Below are positions 20,771 through 30,721 of a stretch of DNA of 64,000 nt, in pieces; positions within the stretch are counted from its first letter, which is position 1; each line of letters opens with the position of its first letter. The translations under genes were made by a program, and so were the position numbers. The notes below the pieces were generated by a model. The model did not search any database, was not told where the DNA came from, and was given only the letters and a program-made list of their open reading frames with translations. Source of the stretch: Aequorivita sp. HC6-5 (GTDB lineage Bacteria > Bacteroidota > Bacteroidia > Flavobacteriales > Flavobacteriaceae); assembly GCA_905182755.1 (NCBI GenBank), contig CAJJCS010000005.1:1-64000 (forward strand), read 5' to 3'.

Positions 20771-21007
20771 TCACTGTTTTCTTAGGCATAGGCCCTCGAA
20801 ATGTATAATTAGTCCGTTTAAAAAATTACGTAGGATCTGGTCACCACATTCAACATATTTTGGGTGGTTTTCGTTTCTAAACAAAGCCCCTAACTCACTC
20901 TTGGTAACATTAAAATCAACCAACTCCAATATCTTTACAATATCGTCATCGCGTAGTTTATGAGCTACACGTAATTTTTTAAAAATATCATTATTATTTA
21001 ATGGCAT
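20771..21007 (-). CDS. DUF1456 family (YehS-like) protein, C-terminus probably frameshifted
   Basis: Small cytoplasmic protein of unknown function in the DUF1456/YehS family: NNNDIFKKLRVAHKLRDDDI, then VDFNVTKSELGALFRNENH and VECGDQILRNFLNGLIIH. Enterobacterial YehS has two such repeats; this form has one, as usual in flavobacteria. As read, the last residues are FEGLCLRKQ and the stop is at 20771. Adding one base near 20800 changes the end to RGPMPKKTVSPKPQN with a stop at 20751-20753, a basic Pro/Lys tail that looks far more natural. I regard that as the likely true end. It stands alone between sucC and the nitronate monooxygenase-like gene. Confidence 0.8.
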   Translation of the reverse strand: MPLNNNDIFKKLRVAHKLRDDDIVKILELVDFNVTKSELGALFRNENHPKYVECGDQILRNFLNGLIIHFEGLCLRKQ

Positions 21008-21081
21008 CTGTTCTGTTTTTTTTCAAAGATACTAGTATCCTATGAGTTTTATTAATCTGAAAGATCTTTTACTAACAGGTT

Positions 21082-22023
21082 TTATATAACGACCCTCAAG
21101 GCGTTTAACGTATTAAATTCTTCTATAATTTCACTAACAATTTCAGCAGCAGGCTTAATTTGATGTATGAGCCCAGCTACTTGACCTATTTCTAGCTCAC
21201 CGTCTTGCAAATCACCCTCAAACATACCACGCTTTGCTCTTGCTCTGCCCAAAAGCTCGGTGAGTTGTTCTTTGCTTGGATTTGTTTTATATAGCTCCAT
21301 TACTTGATCAAAAAACTTGTTTTTAAGAAGGCGTACAGGCGCAAGTTCTTTTAAAGTTAAAAGGGTATCCCCTTCTTTTGCTTTAACAACTTCTTGTTTA
21401 AAGGCTTGATGCGCGCTACTCTCTTGACTTGCCACAAACCTACTTCCTATTTGCACCCCATCTGCCCCTAAAATCATTGCAGCCAACATACCCCTACCGT
21501 TGGCAATACCACCGGCTGCTATTAGTGGCACACGTATCTGTTCTTTGACCATTGGCAACAAGGTAAAGGTAGTGGTCTCATCACGGCCATTGTGGCCTCC
21601 TGCCTCAAAACCTTCTGCAACTACAGCATCTACTCCTGCATCTTGTGCTTTTAAAGCAAACTTCACACTACTAACAACATGCACCACTGTAATACCGTGC
21701 TGTTTTAAACGCGCAGTATGGGTTTTAGGATTTCCAGCTGATGTAAAAACGATAGGAATCTTTTCCTTAATAATGATTTCAATAATTTCTTCAATGTTAG
21801 GATACAACATAGGCACATTCACCCCAAATGGTTTTAAGGTAGCCGCCTTACATTTTGTAATATGTTCTTGTAATACATCTGGATACATGGATCCTGCGCC
21901 AATAATACCAAGGCCGCCCGCATTACTCACGGCGCTTGCTAGTTTCCAGCCGCTATTCCAAATCATACCTGCTTGTATGAGTGGGTATTGTATTTTAAAA
22001 AGTTTTGTAATTCTATTTTTCAC
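21082..22023 (-). CDS. Nitronate monooxygenase / FabK-like FMN enzyme
   Basis: FMN-binding TIM-barrel protein of 313 residues of the 2-nitropropane dioxygenase/enoyl-ACP reductase II family. Visible features: QYPLIQAGMIWNSGWKLASA at the N-terminus, GGLGIIGAGSM, VVAEGFEAGGHNGRDE with the conserved catalytic-region His, PLIAAGGIANGRGMLAAMILGADGVQIGSRF for phosphate binding of FMN. Sequence alone does not decide between nitronate oxidation and enoyl-ACP reduction. The start is a GTG at 22023-22021, which overlaps the stop TAG of the upstream subtilase gene by one base (TAGTG), implying a transcriptional unit and possible coupled translation. Confidence 0.88.
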   Translation of the reverse strand: MKNRITKLFKIQYPLIQAGMIWNSGWKLASAVSNAGGLGIIGAGSMYPDVLQEHITKCKAATLKPFGVNVPMLYPNIEEIIEIIIKEKIPIVFTSAGNPKTHTARLKQHGITVVHVVSSVKFALKAQDAGVDAVVAEGFEAGGHNGRDETTTFTLLPMVKEQIRVPLIAAGGIANGRGMLAAMILGADGVQIGSRFVASQESSAHQAFKQEVVKAKEGDTLLTLKELAPVRLLKNKFFDQVMELYKTNPSKEQLTELLGRARAKRGMFEGDLQDGELEIGQVAGLIHQIKPAAEIVSEIIEEFNTLNALRVVI

Positions 22024-23649
22024 TATTTTTTTATCAGTTTAAAAGAATTTTTAGTTTCACCAGATATCACCTTTGTGATGTAAATCCCTGGCGCTACACC
22101 GGAGATATCTAAGGTGTTTTGTTGTGGTGTGACTTCTGAAGAAAATACCTGTTGCCCAGCAGTTGTAAAGACACTAACCACTGCGCTATCTATACCAGAG
22201 GGTATGTTAAAAGAAACAACATCTCGGGCAGGGTTTGGATACATGGCAAACTGAATGTCTAAAAACTGAGCTTGAGCTCCAAGAATTTGAAGGGCATTAT
22301 ACGCTATTTCAAAATTTGGTATTCCGTACCCCATAAGATCTGTTGGGTTGTCAAACAAATGAGCCGAGGCTCTTACTATTTGCATTATCTGTACATTGGT
22401 AGCCTCTGGTCTTGATTGCCATAAACTAGCAATAGCTCCTGCCATAATTGGGGAACTAAAAGAAGTACCGCTATTAAAATCTACAGCGCCATTTTGATCT
22501 ACGACAGCTGCAGAAACACCTTGCGCCATTACATCTGGTTTTCTAAGTCCTGAGCCGTTAGGGACCAAAAGAGCTAAAACCAGCATACACTCCCTCTTGG
22601 TCTACAGCGCCTATACTAAAACATCCTGGAGCATCTGCAGGAGTTGCAATAAAACCAAAAGATTGGCCATCATTTCCGGCAGAGGTTAATAACAACATTC
22701 CTTTATCAAAGGCATGATTGGCACCCCTTGCAGCAATGGTTGTAAAGCCGTCTAAATCTTCATAGGTGTGGGTGTAGGCCGGGTTGTCATAGTCTTGGTA
22801 CCCTAAGGAAGTATTAACAATTCTAACTCCAAGGCTATCTGCACGTTCTAGGGCTTCTACCCACCAAGCCTCCTCGACTGGGTTTTCTTGAGTTACATCT
22901 TCTGTAACATAGAGATAAAAAGAGGCGCCTGGTGCGGTGCCAACAAATTCGTTTTCTAAATAGCCTCCAATATCACTAAAGGTTTTTGACCCGTGAGAAC
23001 TTGAAGTATCTGCAGACTCCTCTCTTGTTATAAAATTATAGGTGCCTAATAGCCTTCCCTGATCTCTCAACGTTTCAAAGGCTGGATTTGTTAATACCCC
23101 AGGAAAGCCACTGTCCAAAACAGCAACATCAATACCAGTTCCCGTAAAATCTTGCAGGTGCAAAAAATTTGCTGCAATCATCTCTACTTGATTGGTAGCC
23201 GCGCCATAATCATACACAATACTTTTGGTTTGATTTTCTATGAAAAATTTATCCTCAAAACTGCTGCCAATAATTGGGCCTAGATTTAAGCTCTTATCTG
23301 CAAACTCTACATGACTTACAAAGTCTAACCCTTCAAGGGTCTCAAGGTTTTCCAAATCTCCCCTAACATACACACAGTTCATCCATTTAGATTTTGCAAA
23401 AACGGTAATACCAAAGATGTTTTTAATAGCTGTTATATAGGCCTCATTAACGGGAACATCTCTTGCGTCTATAGGTGTGTTATGCAATAGTTTTCTATCT
23501 ATTGCTTTTTGAGTTAAAATAGAAATAGGGTTTGCTAGGGCCGCCTCTACGTTTTCTTTGTCTTCAAAAAAAACCAAGGCATCCTCTTGCGAGTATGCAG
23601 TAATAACCTGAAAAAACAAAAAAGAAAGAAGTAATACTGTTTTTTTCAT
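22023..23649 (-). CDS. T9SS-secreted S8 (subtilisin-like) serine protease (one frameshift)
   Basis: Exported protease of about 541 residues. A signal peptide (MKKTVLLLSFLFFQVITAYS) is followed by a propeptide-like segment and an S8 domain: Asp in GIDVAVLDSGFPG, His in SSHGSKTFSDIGG, oxyanion Asn region LLTSAGNDGQ and Ser in FNSGTSFSSPIMAGAIA. The C-terminus is a T9SS type A sorting domain (YPNPARDVVSFNIPSG to NSFKLIKK). The frame is broken at 22560: removing one base joins YAGFSSFGP to NGSGLRKPDVMAQG exactly at a conserved subtilase site. The protease is likely released or surface-anchored by T9SS for protein degradation. It is cotranscribed with the nitronate monooxygenase-like gene. Confidence 0.87.
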
Positions 23650-23709
23650 AGCATGTTTTTATTGTTTGATCATAACCCTTTTAAACCAGAAATAAGTCTT
23701 TTAAAGATA

Positions 23710-24909
23710 CTATATATTTGACTTAAGAAATAACACCACTACCCAAACATTCGTCTGCATCATACCAGGCAACAAACTGCCCTGAGTGATGGCAGACTGC
23801 AGAGTGTCAAAAATAACATACATACCCAATGCTGTTTTATAAAGCGTTGCCTTTTCTAGCTTTTGCCTGTACCTAATTCTGGCCATAACACAGAGTGTAT
23901 CCCCATTGTTGAGAGTGAGATCTTCCCGTATCCAATGAATTTCATCTTGTTTTACAAACAAGCCCCTACGGTATAACCCAGGATGATCTTTACCCTGCCC
24001 AGTATATATAACATTTTCATCCACATCTGTGGCTATGACAAACAATGGTTCTTTGGTGCCTCCAACGGCAAGCCCCTTACGCTGCCCATTTGTGAAATAA
24101 TGCGCTCCTTGATGGGTTCCAACTTTTTTACCATCTTCAATGCTGTAAGCTATTTTAGTTGACAAGTGTTGTAGCCTTTGTGTCTCAGATGTGAAGCTGG
24201 TAGGTGCATTTTTATATTTGTGGTTTTCTAAGGGCACCTCAATTATAGCTCCTTTTTTTGGAGCTAATTGTTGTTGCAGAAATTCTGGCAAGCGAACTTT
24301 ACCAATAAAACAAAGACCTTGAGAATCTCTTTTATCTGCGGTTATTAAATCTTGCTGGGCTGCAATTTTACGAACATCTGGCTTTAGTATTTCGCCAATA
24401 GGAAACAATGTTTTTGCCAATTGACCTTGAGATAGCTGACATAAAAAATAACTCTGATCTTTATTAGCATCTTTACCAGATAACAAACTATAAACATCTT
24501 TGCCATCAATACTTTGAGTGGCTTTTCTACAATAATGGCCAGTTGCTACATAATCTGCGCCCAAATCAAGGGCTATTTTCATAAACACGTCAAACTTTAT
24601 TTCACGATTACAAAGTACATCTGGATTTGGTGTTCTACCCATTTTATACTCTCTAAACATATAGTCAACGATACGCTCTTGGTATTGCACACTTAAGTCT
24701 ACTGTTTGAAAAGGGATGTTTAATTTTTGAGCCACTAACATAGCATCGTTGCTATCTTCTAACCAAGGGCACTCTTCACTAATAGTTACAGAATCATCGT
24801 GCCAGTTTTTCATAAAAAGGCCAATAACCTCATAGCCTTGCTGTTTCAAAAGATACGCAGCAACACTAGAGTCTACTCCCCCACTAAGACCAACAACAAC
24901 ACGTTTCAT
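23710..24909 (-). CDS. mnmA: tRNA 2-thiouridylase MnmA (C-terminal frameshift)
   Basis: Catalyses ATP-dependent 2-thiolation of U34 in tRNA-Lys, -Glu and -Gln. 399 residues as read. The PP-loop [15 protein letters not shown] is at residues 8-22; the two catalytic cysteines are in [12 protein letters not shown] and [11 protein letters not shown]; the [11 protein letters not shown] and tRNA-binding regions are present. The last 25 residues are abnormal ([21 protein letters not shown]). Adding one base at about 23780 restores the usual family ending [18 protein letters not shown] with a stop at 23725-23723. I take the as-read end to be an error. It is followed by a MORN-repeat protein upstream on the same strand with a 46-nt gap. 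Confidence 0.93.
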   Translation of the reverse strand: MKRVVVGLSGGVDSSVAAYLLKQQGYEVIGLFMKNWHDDSVTISEECPWLEDSNDAMLVAQKLNIPFQTVDLSVQYQERIVDYMFREYKMGRTPNPDVLCNREIKFDVFMKIALDLGADYVATGHYCRKATQSIDGKDVYSLLSGKDANKDQSYFLCQLSQGQLAKTLFPIGEILKPDVRKIAAQQDLITADKRDSQGLCFIGKVRLPEFLQQQLAPKKGAIIEVPLENHKYKNAPTSFTSETQRLQHLSTKIAYSIEDGKKVGTHQGAHYFTNGQRKGLAVGGTKEPLFVIATDVDENVIYTGQGKDHPGLYRRGLFVKQDEIHWIREDLTLNNGDTLCVMARIRYRQKLEKATLYKTALGMYVIFDTLQSAITQGSLLPGMMQTNVWVVVLFLKSNI

Positions 24910-24955
24910 TTTCTGTTTTTAAAGATAAAGGCATGTTTTACCTAATAATCTATTA

Positions 24956-25642
24956 CTAGTTTTTATTTTCTGGCTTTGGAAAAGTTTCACTTAATAGAAG
25001 CCTTCCATCCTTATAATAATTCCACACGCCATGATGTATCCCATTTTTATAATCTCCCTTCATGGTAAGTTTACCAGTGTGAGAATAATACGCCGCAGGA
25101 CCGTCTAACAAATCATTTTTGTAAGAAAGCTCTTTTAATTTAACACCATCTGGAGCGTAATAAGAACTCTTTCCTTGTTTAAGACCATTGAGATATGTAG
25201 TAGTTTCAATTATTTCTCCGGAAAGATAATAGGTTGTAATTTCTCCGTGGAGTTTACCAGATACATAAAACTCTCTAGTGATTACTTTTTGTGAGCTTTC
25301 ATGAAAAATAAGCCACAAACCAATACGCTGCTTACCCCTCATAGCACCTTTACTTACTACATCTCCATTTTTAGTGTAATACCGAACTTGAGTAGGAACA
25401 TTGGGAGAAAACTCTTTGACACAAAAGGGTTGTTTACCGCAGGTTTCACAATAAAAAGAAAAGGTGCCCACTTCCTTATCATCTACAAAGCTACCTTGGT
25501 AGCGCAGCTGCTGAGAGTTAGGGTACTGCTTTTTCCAGAGCCCTTGGCGCAGACCATTGGCATCTTTTTGGTTGATTTGTTGGGCGAAAAGAGCACCTAC
25601 AGAAAAACAAAATATAAAAACAAATACAACAATCCTTCTCAT
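24956..25642 (-). CDS. Secreted MORN/YwqK-like repeat protein
   Basis: 228 residues with a signal peptide (RRIVVFVFIFCFSVGALFA) and then a chain of about seven MORN-variant repeats of 20-24 residues, each with a G-x-W/Y-x-x-Y core: GLRQGLWKKQYPNSQQLRYQ, KQRIGLWLIFHESSQKVI, GKLHGEITTYYLSGEIIE, GLKQGKSSYYAPDGVKLKE, LLDGPAAYYSHTGKLTMK, GIHHGVWNYYKDGRLLL. The pair of cysteines in CETCGKQPFC is close to a metal-binding or disulfide pattern. Automatic pipelines often call such proteins YwqK-family antitoxins, but there is no toxin partner here and the protein is exported, so I do not use that name. Function unknown. Confidence 0.8.
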   Translation of the reverse strand: MRRIVVFVFIFCFSVGALFAQQINQKDANGLRQGLWKKQYPNSQQLRYQGSFVDDKEVGTFSFYCETCGKQPFCVKEFSPNVPTQVRYYTKNGDVVSKGAMRGKQRIGLWLIFHESSQKVITREFYVSGKLHGEITTYYLSGEIIETTTYLNGLKQGKSSYYAPDGVKLKELSYKNDLLDGPAAYYSHTGKLTMKGDYKNGIHHGVWNYYKDGRLLLSETFPKPENKN

Positions 25643-25716
25643 AGATATAAGTGTTTTGTGTTATACATTATACTCTATTACTTATAATAACAACTAATGT
25701 TGTAAACCACTAGTGG

Positions 25717-27624
25717 TTATTTTTTCTTCTTTTTTTGTATTTTTTTCTGCTCCTCAGCCTGCTCCATCATCGTTGCCATTTTCTTTTGAAACTTGTTTTG
25801 TTTTTTTGGCTTGGCTTTATTTACGATAATTTGCGCCTTGATTTTTTCTTCATCAATAATCATGTTTTTAATCACTAACATAATACCAATAGTAATTAAA
25901 TTGGACACAAAGTAGTACAGTGATAATCCACTGGCATAATTATTAAAGAACACCAACATAAATAGTGGAGACAAGTACATTAGTATCTTCATGTTTGGCA
26001 TACCAGGCTGCTGTTGAGCTTGCATGTTTTGCCCCATGGTCATGGTCATGTACCAGAAAATAGCCAGTGATGCTAGGATAGGAAATAAACTTACATGGTC
26101 TCCATAAAACGGAATAGAGAATCCTGCAGGGAATTGATAAATGGTATCATAACTAGATAAATCATCTGCCCATAAGAAACTTTTTTGACGAAGATCAAAG
26201 GCTGTCGGGAAAAAAGTAAACAAGGCATAAAACACAGGAATTTGCAATATGGCGGGCAAACAGCCCTTGAGAGGACTTGCACCTGCAATGTTTTGCAGCT
26301 TCATTGTTTCTTGTTGTATTTTCATTTTATTATCGCCCAAACGCTCTTTAATAGCATCAATCTCTGGCTTAAGAACCTTCATTTTTGCTTGGGCTAGATA
26401 CTGCTTGTATTGAACTGGAGACAAGGCCAACTTTAACAAAATAGTTAACATAATAATAGCAATTCCAGCAGGCAAGAAACCACTCAAAAAGCCAAACAGA
26501 GGGATAATGACAAACTTATTGATCATACCAAAAATACCCCAACCCAGAGGCATTGCCTGATCTAAATTACGGTCATACTTTTTAAATATTTTATAATCTG
26601 TAGGGCCGTAATACATATTCATGTTTTGAGCAACCCCACCAGCCTTTGGCTCAATTAATATTTTAGCTCCGTATTGTTTGGTGTAAACAGTATCTACAGT
26701 TTCATCCTCAACAAGATCTCTAGAGCTGAAGGCTACCTCTTTAAAAGAGGTGTCTGTAAGTAGCATAGAACTAAAGAAATGCTGACGGAAATTTAACCAA
26801 TTAACAGCTACCTCAACATCTTGATCCTCTCCAGTTGGAGACAGCTTAGAATGTTTGTCATTTTCATACTCATAGGTTAATCTAGAGTATCTGTTTTCAT
26901 AACTAATACTTTTTGCATGTCTGTACCCTTTTAGTTTCCAATCCAAATACATAGGTTGGCTAGTGTTTAAAACATCTTCTAAGCCCTTAGACTGTATAGA
27001 AAAATTGGTCATGTATTCTCCCGGGATAAGCTCATAACGGTACTCTAGGTAGGCATTATCTGAAGATTTAAGACGCATGGTTAACACCTGGTTGTTTCCA
27101 TTTAGAGAAAGGCTTGGCTCGAAATATAAATCCTGTGTGTTTAACAATCTATTTTCTGCGGAAAACTGAAAATTTAAACTTGCATTGCCGTCTTTTATAA
27201 GGTATACCGGTATAGAATCATAGGTTGTATGCTTCTTTAAACGTGCCTGTGTTACATACCCTCCTTTGTTGCTTATAGTTAGAGACAACACATCGTTTTC
27301 TATGACAGTTGTAGCATCACTTGCAGATGGAAGAGTCGCAGAATAGGCAAAAGACCCTAACCTGTTTTGAAGCTTTTGCATTCCTACAGAATCTGTGGCA
27401 GTAACAGATGACATCTGCTGAGTTGCCTCATTTAGTGTTATATCCTCTTGAGAAGCGCTAGAGGTAGCCAAATCTGCTGCTGCCTTTGCTTGGGCAGCAA
27501 TTTCTGCTTCTTGGGCAGCAATTTCTTCCTCGGTAGGTTGTTGCAGATACAACATCCAAATAAAGATGGCTCCAATTAACACAAAACCTATAATCGAATT
27601 TAAATCAAATTTCTTTTCTTCCAT
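25717..27624 (-). CDS. yidC: Membrane protein insertase YidC
   Basis: Inner-membrane insertase working with Sec or alone. 635 residues: N-terminal membrane anchor (SIIGFVLIGAIFIWMLYLQ), a large periplasmic domain (about residues 90-360) and the conserved C-terminal core with five helices, including LALSPVQYKQYLAQAKMKVL with the cytoplasmic coiled coil, GCLPAILQIPVFYALFTFF, LPILASLA-type and LMFFNNYASGLSLYYFVSN segments. The C-terminus is strongly basic (KAKPKKQNKFQKKM...KKIQKKKKK), which helps ribosome binding in family members. A large gap-free match to family order makes this secure. It is 138 nt downstream of pyrG on the same strand, an arrangement (pyrG-yidC) common in Bacteroidota. Confidence 0.97.
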   Translation of the reverse strand: MEEKKFDLNSIIGFVLIGAIFIWMLYLQQPTEEEIAAQEAEIAAQAKAAADLATSSASQEDITLNEATQQMSSVTATDSVGMQKLQNRLGSFAYSATLPSASDATTVIENDVLSLTISNKGGYVTQARLKKHTTYDSIPVYLIKDGNASLNFQFSAENRLLNTQDLYFEPSLSLNGNNQVLTMRLKSSDNAYLEYRYELIPGEYMTNFSIQSKGLEDVLNTSQPMYLDWKLKGYRHAKSISYENRYSRLTYEYENDKHSKLSPTGEDQDVEVAVNWLNFRQHFFSSMLLTDTSFKEVAFSSRDLVEDETVDTVYTKQYGAKILIEPKAGGVAQNMNMYYGPTDYKIFKKYDRNLDQAMPLGWGIFGMINKFVIIPLFGFLSGFLPAGIAIIMLTILLKLALSPVQYKQYLAQAKMKVLKPEIDAIKERLGDNKMKIQQETMKLQNIAGASPLKGCLPAILQIPVFYALFTFFPTAFDLRQKSFLWADDLSSYDTIYQFPAGFSIPFYGDHVSLFPILASLAIFWYMTMTMGQNMQAQQQPGMPNMKILMYLSPLFMLVFFNNYASGLSLYYFVSNLITIGIMLVIKNMIIDEEKIKAQIIVNKAKPKKQNKFQKKMATMMEQAEEQKKIQKKKKK

Positions 27625-27762
27625 AATGATGCTCCGCCTTTAAATTTCTACGGAAATAGTAAAACCAATGTTACTGGTTTTGATTGTTTAACATTTCAGA
27701 GTACGCTCTAAAATTCTTATTATTCAATAATCTAGCCCAACTACTATTTGCGCCATATTGTC

Positions 27763-29436
<1,674 letters not shown>

Positions 29437-29518
29437 CTACATACTATTTTTTAAAGAAAGGGAAGGAAACTTTTAAGGGTAAAGCACAAGCTATTAAAAA
29501 ACAAATCTTACAAAGTTA

Positions 29519-29896
29519 TTAATCATTACCAATGGGCAAACGCTCATTGATTGTGTTATTGTTTTTTCTGAGCAAAATAAGTGCAAAATAAGCGGTGCCG
29601 CCAAAATAAAGCACTCCAAAACAAAGCATCAATAAACCCCTAGGAAAGAAAAAGTCTAGATTCACTATATCTGAAAAGATAGCCAGCATCATGTACAAAC
29701 TAAGCAGCATAAAAATAAAAGACAAGGCAATACCAAAGGTTTTATTTTTAAACCGAAGTTGCGCTACCAATAGCACTACTAGTGAAATAGCAACAGGATT
29801 AACAAGGATTGCCGATAGTGCCCAATAGATAATCACAGAAACAATTAGAAAGAGTTCTGGATACCACTTTGATACAGATTTGGCTATTAAATACAT
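29519..29896 (-). CDS. Small four-helix membrane protein, unknown function
   Basis: 125 residues with four hydrophobic segments: LFLIVSVIIYWALSAILV, VAISLVVLLVAQL, FGIALSFIFMLLSLYMMLAIF and LLMLCFGVLYFGGTAYFALIL. The N-terminus is basic and lacks a cleavable signal; the C-terminal tail (KNNNTINERLPIGND) is polar. I do not recognise a family. Similar short membrane proteins occur next to pyrG in other flavobacteria, but I cannot confirm this from the sequence. Neighbours are pyrG downstream and the DUF3820 gene upstream, all on the minus strand. Confidence 0.65.
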   Translation of the reverse strand: MYLIAKSVSKWYPELFLIVSVIIYWALSAILVNPVAISLVVLLVAQLRFKNKTFGIALSFIFMLLSLYMMLAIFSDIVNLDFFFPRGLLMLCFGVLYFGGTAYFALILLRKNNNTINERLPIGND

Positions 29897-29972
29897 GAAT
29901 TTTTTTACGGTGTACCTCTTAAAGATGTAAGATTAATAAAATGGTTGCTTGTAAAATGATAAAAAAATAAAA

Positions 29973-30212
29973 TTATTTTCTAATCAAGGGACGTATTAAA
30001 TCTTCAAGGCCGTTGAGTTTTATTTCATACATTTCTTGTAAGAGGTTTCCAAGAGTACCTGCAGGGAATCCTTTTTGCTTAAACCACACGTAATAGGGCT
30101 CTGGAATATTTACCAAGTAACGGTTTTTATATTTTCCAAAGGGCATTTTGTAGTTTGCCAATCGCACCAAATGTTCTGGAGCAGAAAGCGGTTTTTTAAA
30201 TCCAGAGGCCAT
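29973..30212 (-). CDS. DUF3820 (QSregVF) family small protein
   Basis: 79 residues from the ATG at 30212; an in-frame ATG three codons upstream is also possible. The conserved core is YKMPFGKYKNRYLVNIPEPYYVWF followed by KGFPAGTLGNLLQEMYEIKLNGLE, the hallmark of DUF3820, named in Pfam after a putative quorum-sensing-regulated virulence factor from Pseudomonas. In most bacteria, including this one, a virulence role is not supported. It is probably a small soluble protein. It stands between a membrane protein and osmC-like genes on the same strand. Confidence 0.85.
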   Translation of the reverse strand: MASGFKKPLSAPEHLVRLANYKMPFGKYKNRYLVNIPEPYYVWFKQKGFPAGTLGNLLQEMYEIKLNGLEDLIRPLIRK

Positions 30213-30307
30213 AGAAAACAATTATTTGTTTGATTGAAACATTAAAGTAATATAGGGTAGAATATTAAAGATACACTACCATTTGCTTAAAAACGATGTT
30301 CTGAAAT

Positions 30308-30721
30308 TTATAAATCACCCCAGTGGTAGGTAATCACTTTTTCAATATCTGGATGCAGGCTATAATGAACAGGACAAGTATTAGCTGTGTTTTCTAGTAT
30401 TTTTTGCGTCTTAGCTTCCAGTTTTTTTGGAAAGTTAAATACTACTTCAATTTTAGAAATACGCCTTGGATTACTAGCCATTGTTTTTGTAACTAGTGCA
30501 GTAGCACCATCTATAAAAGCCCCTTCCAGAGTAGCCGCTTTTATACCCATGACCGTTAGCATACAGCTGGCTAGTCCAGTAGCAATTGTGTCTGTGGGAG
30601 AAAAAGCCTCCCCTTTTCCGTTGTTGTCTGTGGGAGCATCTGTAATAAATGTAGTACTAGATTTTAGGTGCTCGCAGGATGTTCTTAGGTTTGATTGGTA
30701 TGTAACTTTGGCTGTGCTCAT
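30308..30721 (-). CDS. OsmC family peroxiredoxin-like protein
   Basis: 137-residue OsmC/Ohr-fold protein. The two redox cysteines characteristic of the fold are in TGLASCMLTVMGIKA and ANTCPVHYSLHPDIEK. Family members reduce organic hydroperoxides or fatty-acid peroxides with thiol cofactors, so it may work with the low-molecular-weight thiol suggested by bshC. The start ATG overlaps the stop of the upstream LysM gene (TAATG at 30723-30719), so the two genes are translated from one message, although no functional link is obvious. Confidence 0.9.
   Translation of the reverse strand: MSTAKVTYQSNLRTSCEHLKSSTTFITDAPTDNNGKGEAFSPTDTIATGLASCMLTVMGIKAATLEGAFIDGATALVTKTMASNPRRISKIEVVFNFPKKLEAKTQKILENTANTCPVHYSLHPDIEKVITYHWGDL

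Noticed and set aside
22023-23649. Subtilase as two separate overlapping genes
   Set aside because: The catalytic Asp and His are in one piece and the Ser in the other; one base removed gives a complete, normal S8 domain.
24956-25642. YwqK-type antitoxin of a toxin-antitoxin pair
   Set aside because: There is a signal peptide and no adjacent toxin; the label rests only on MORN-type repeats.
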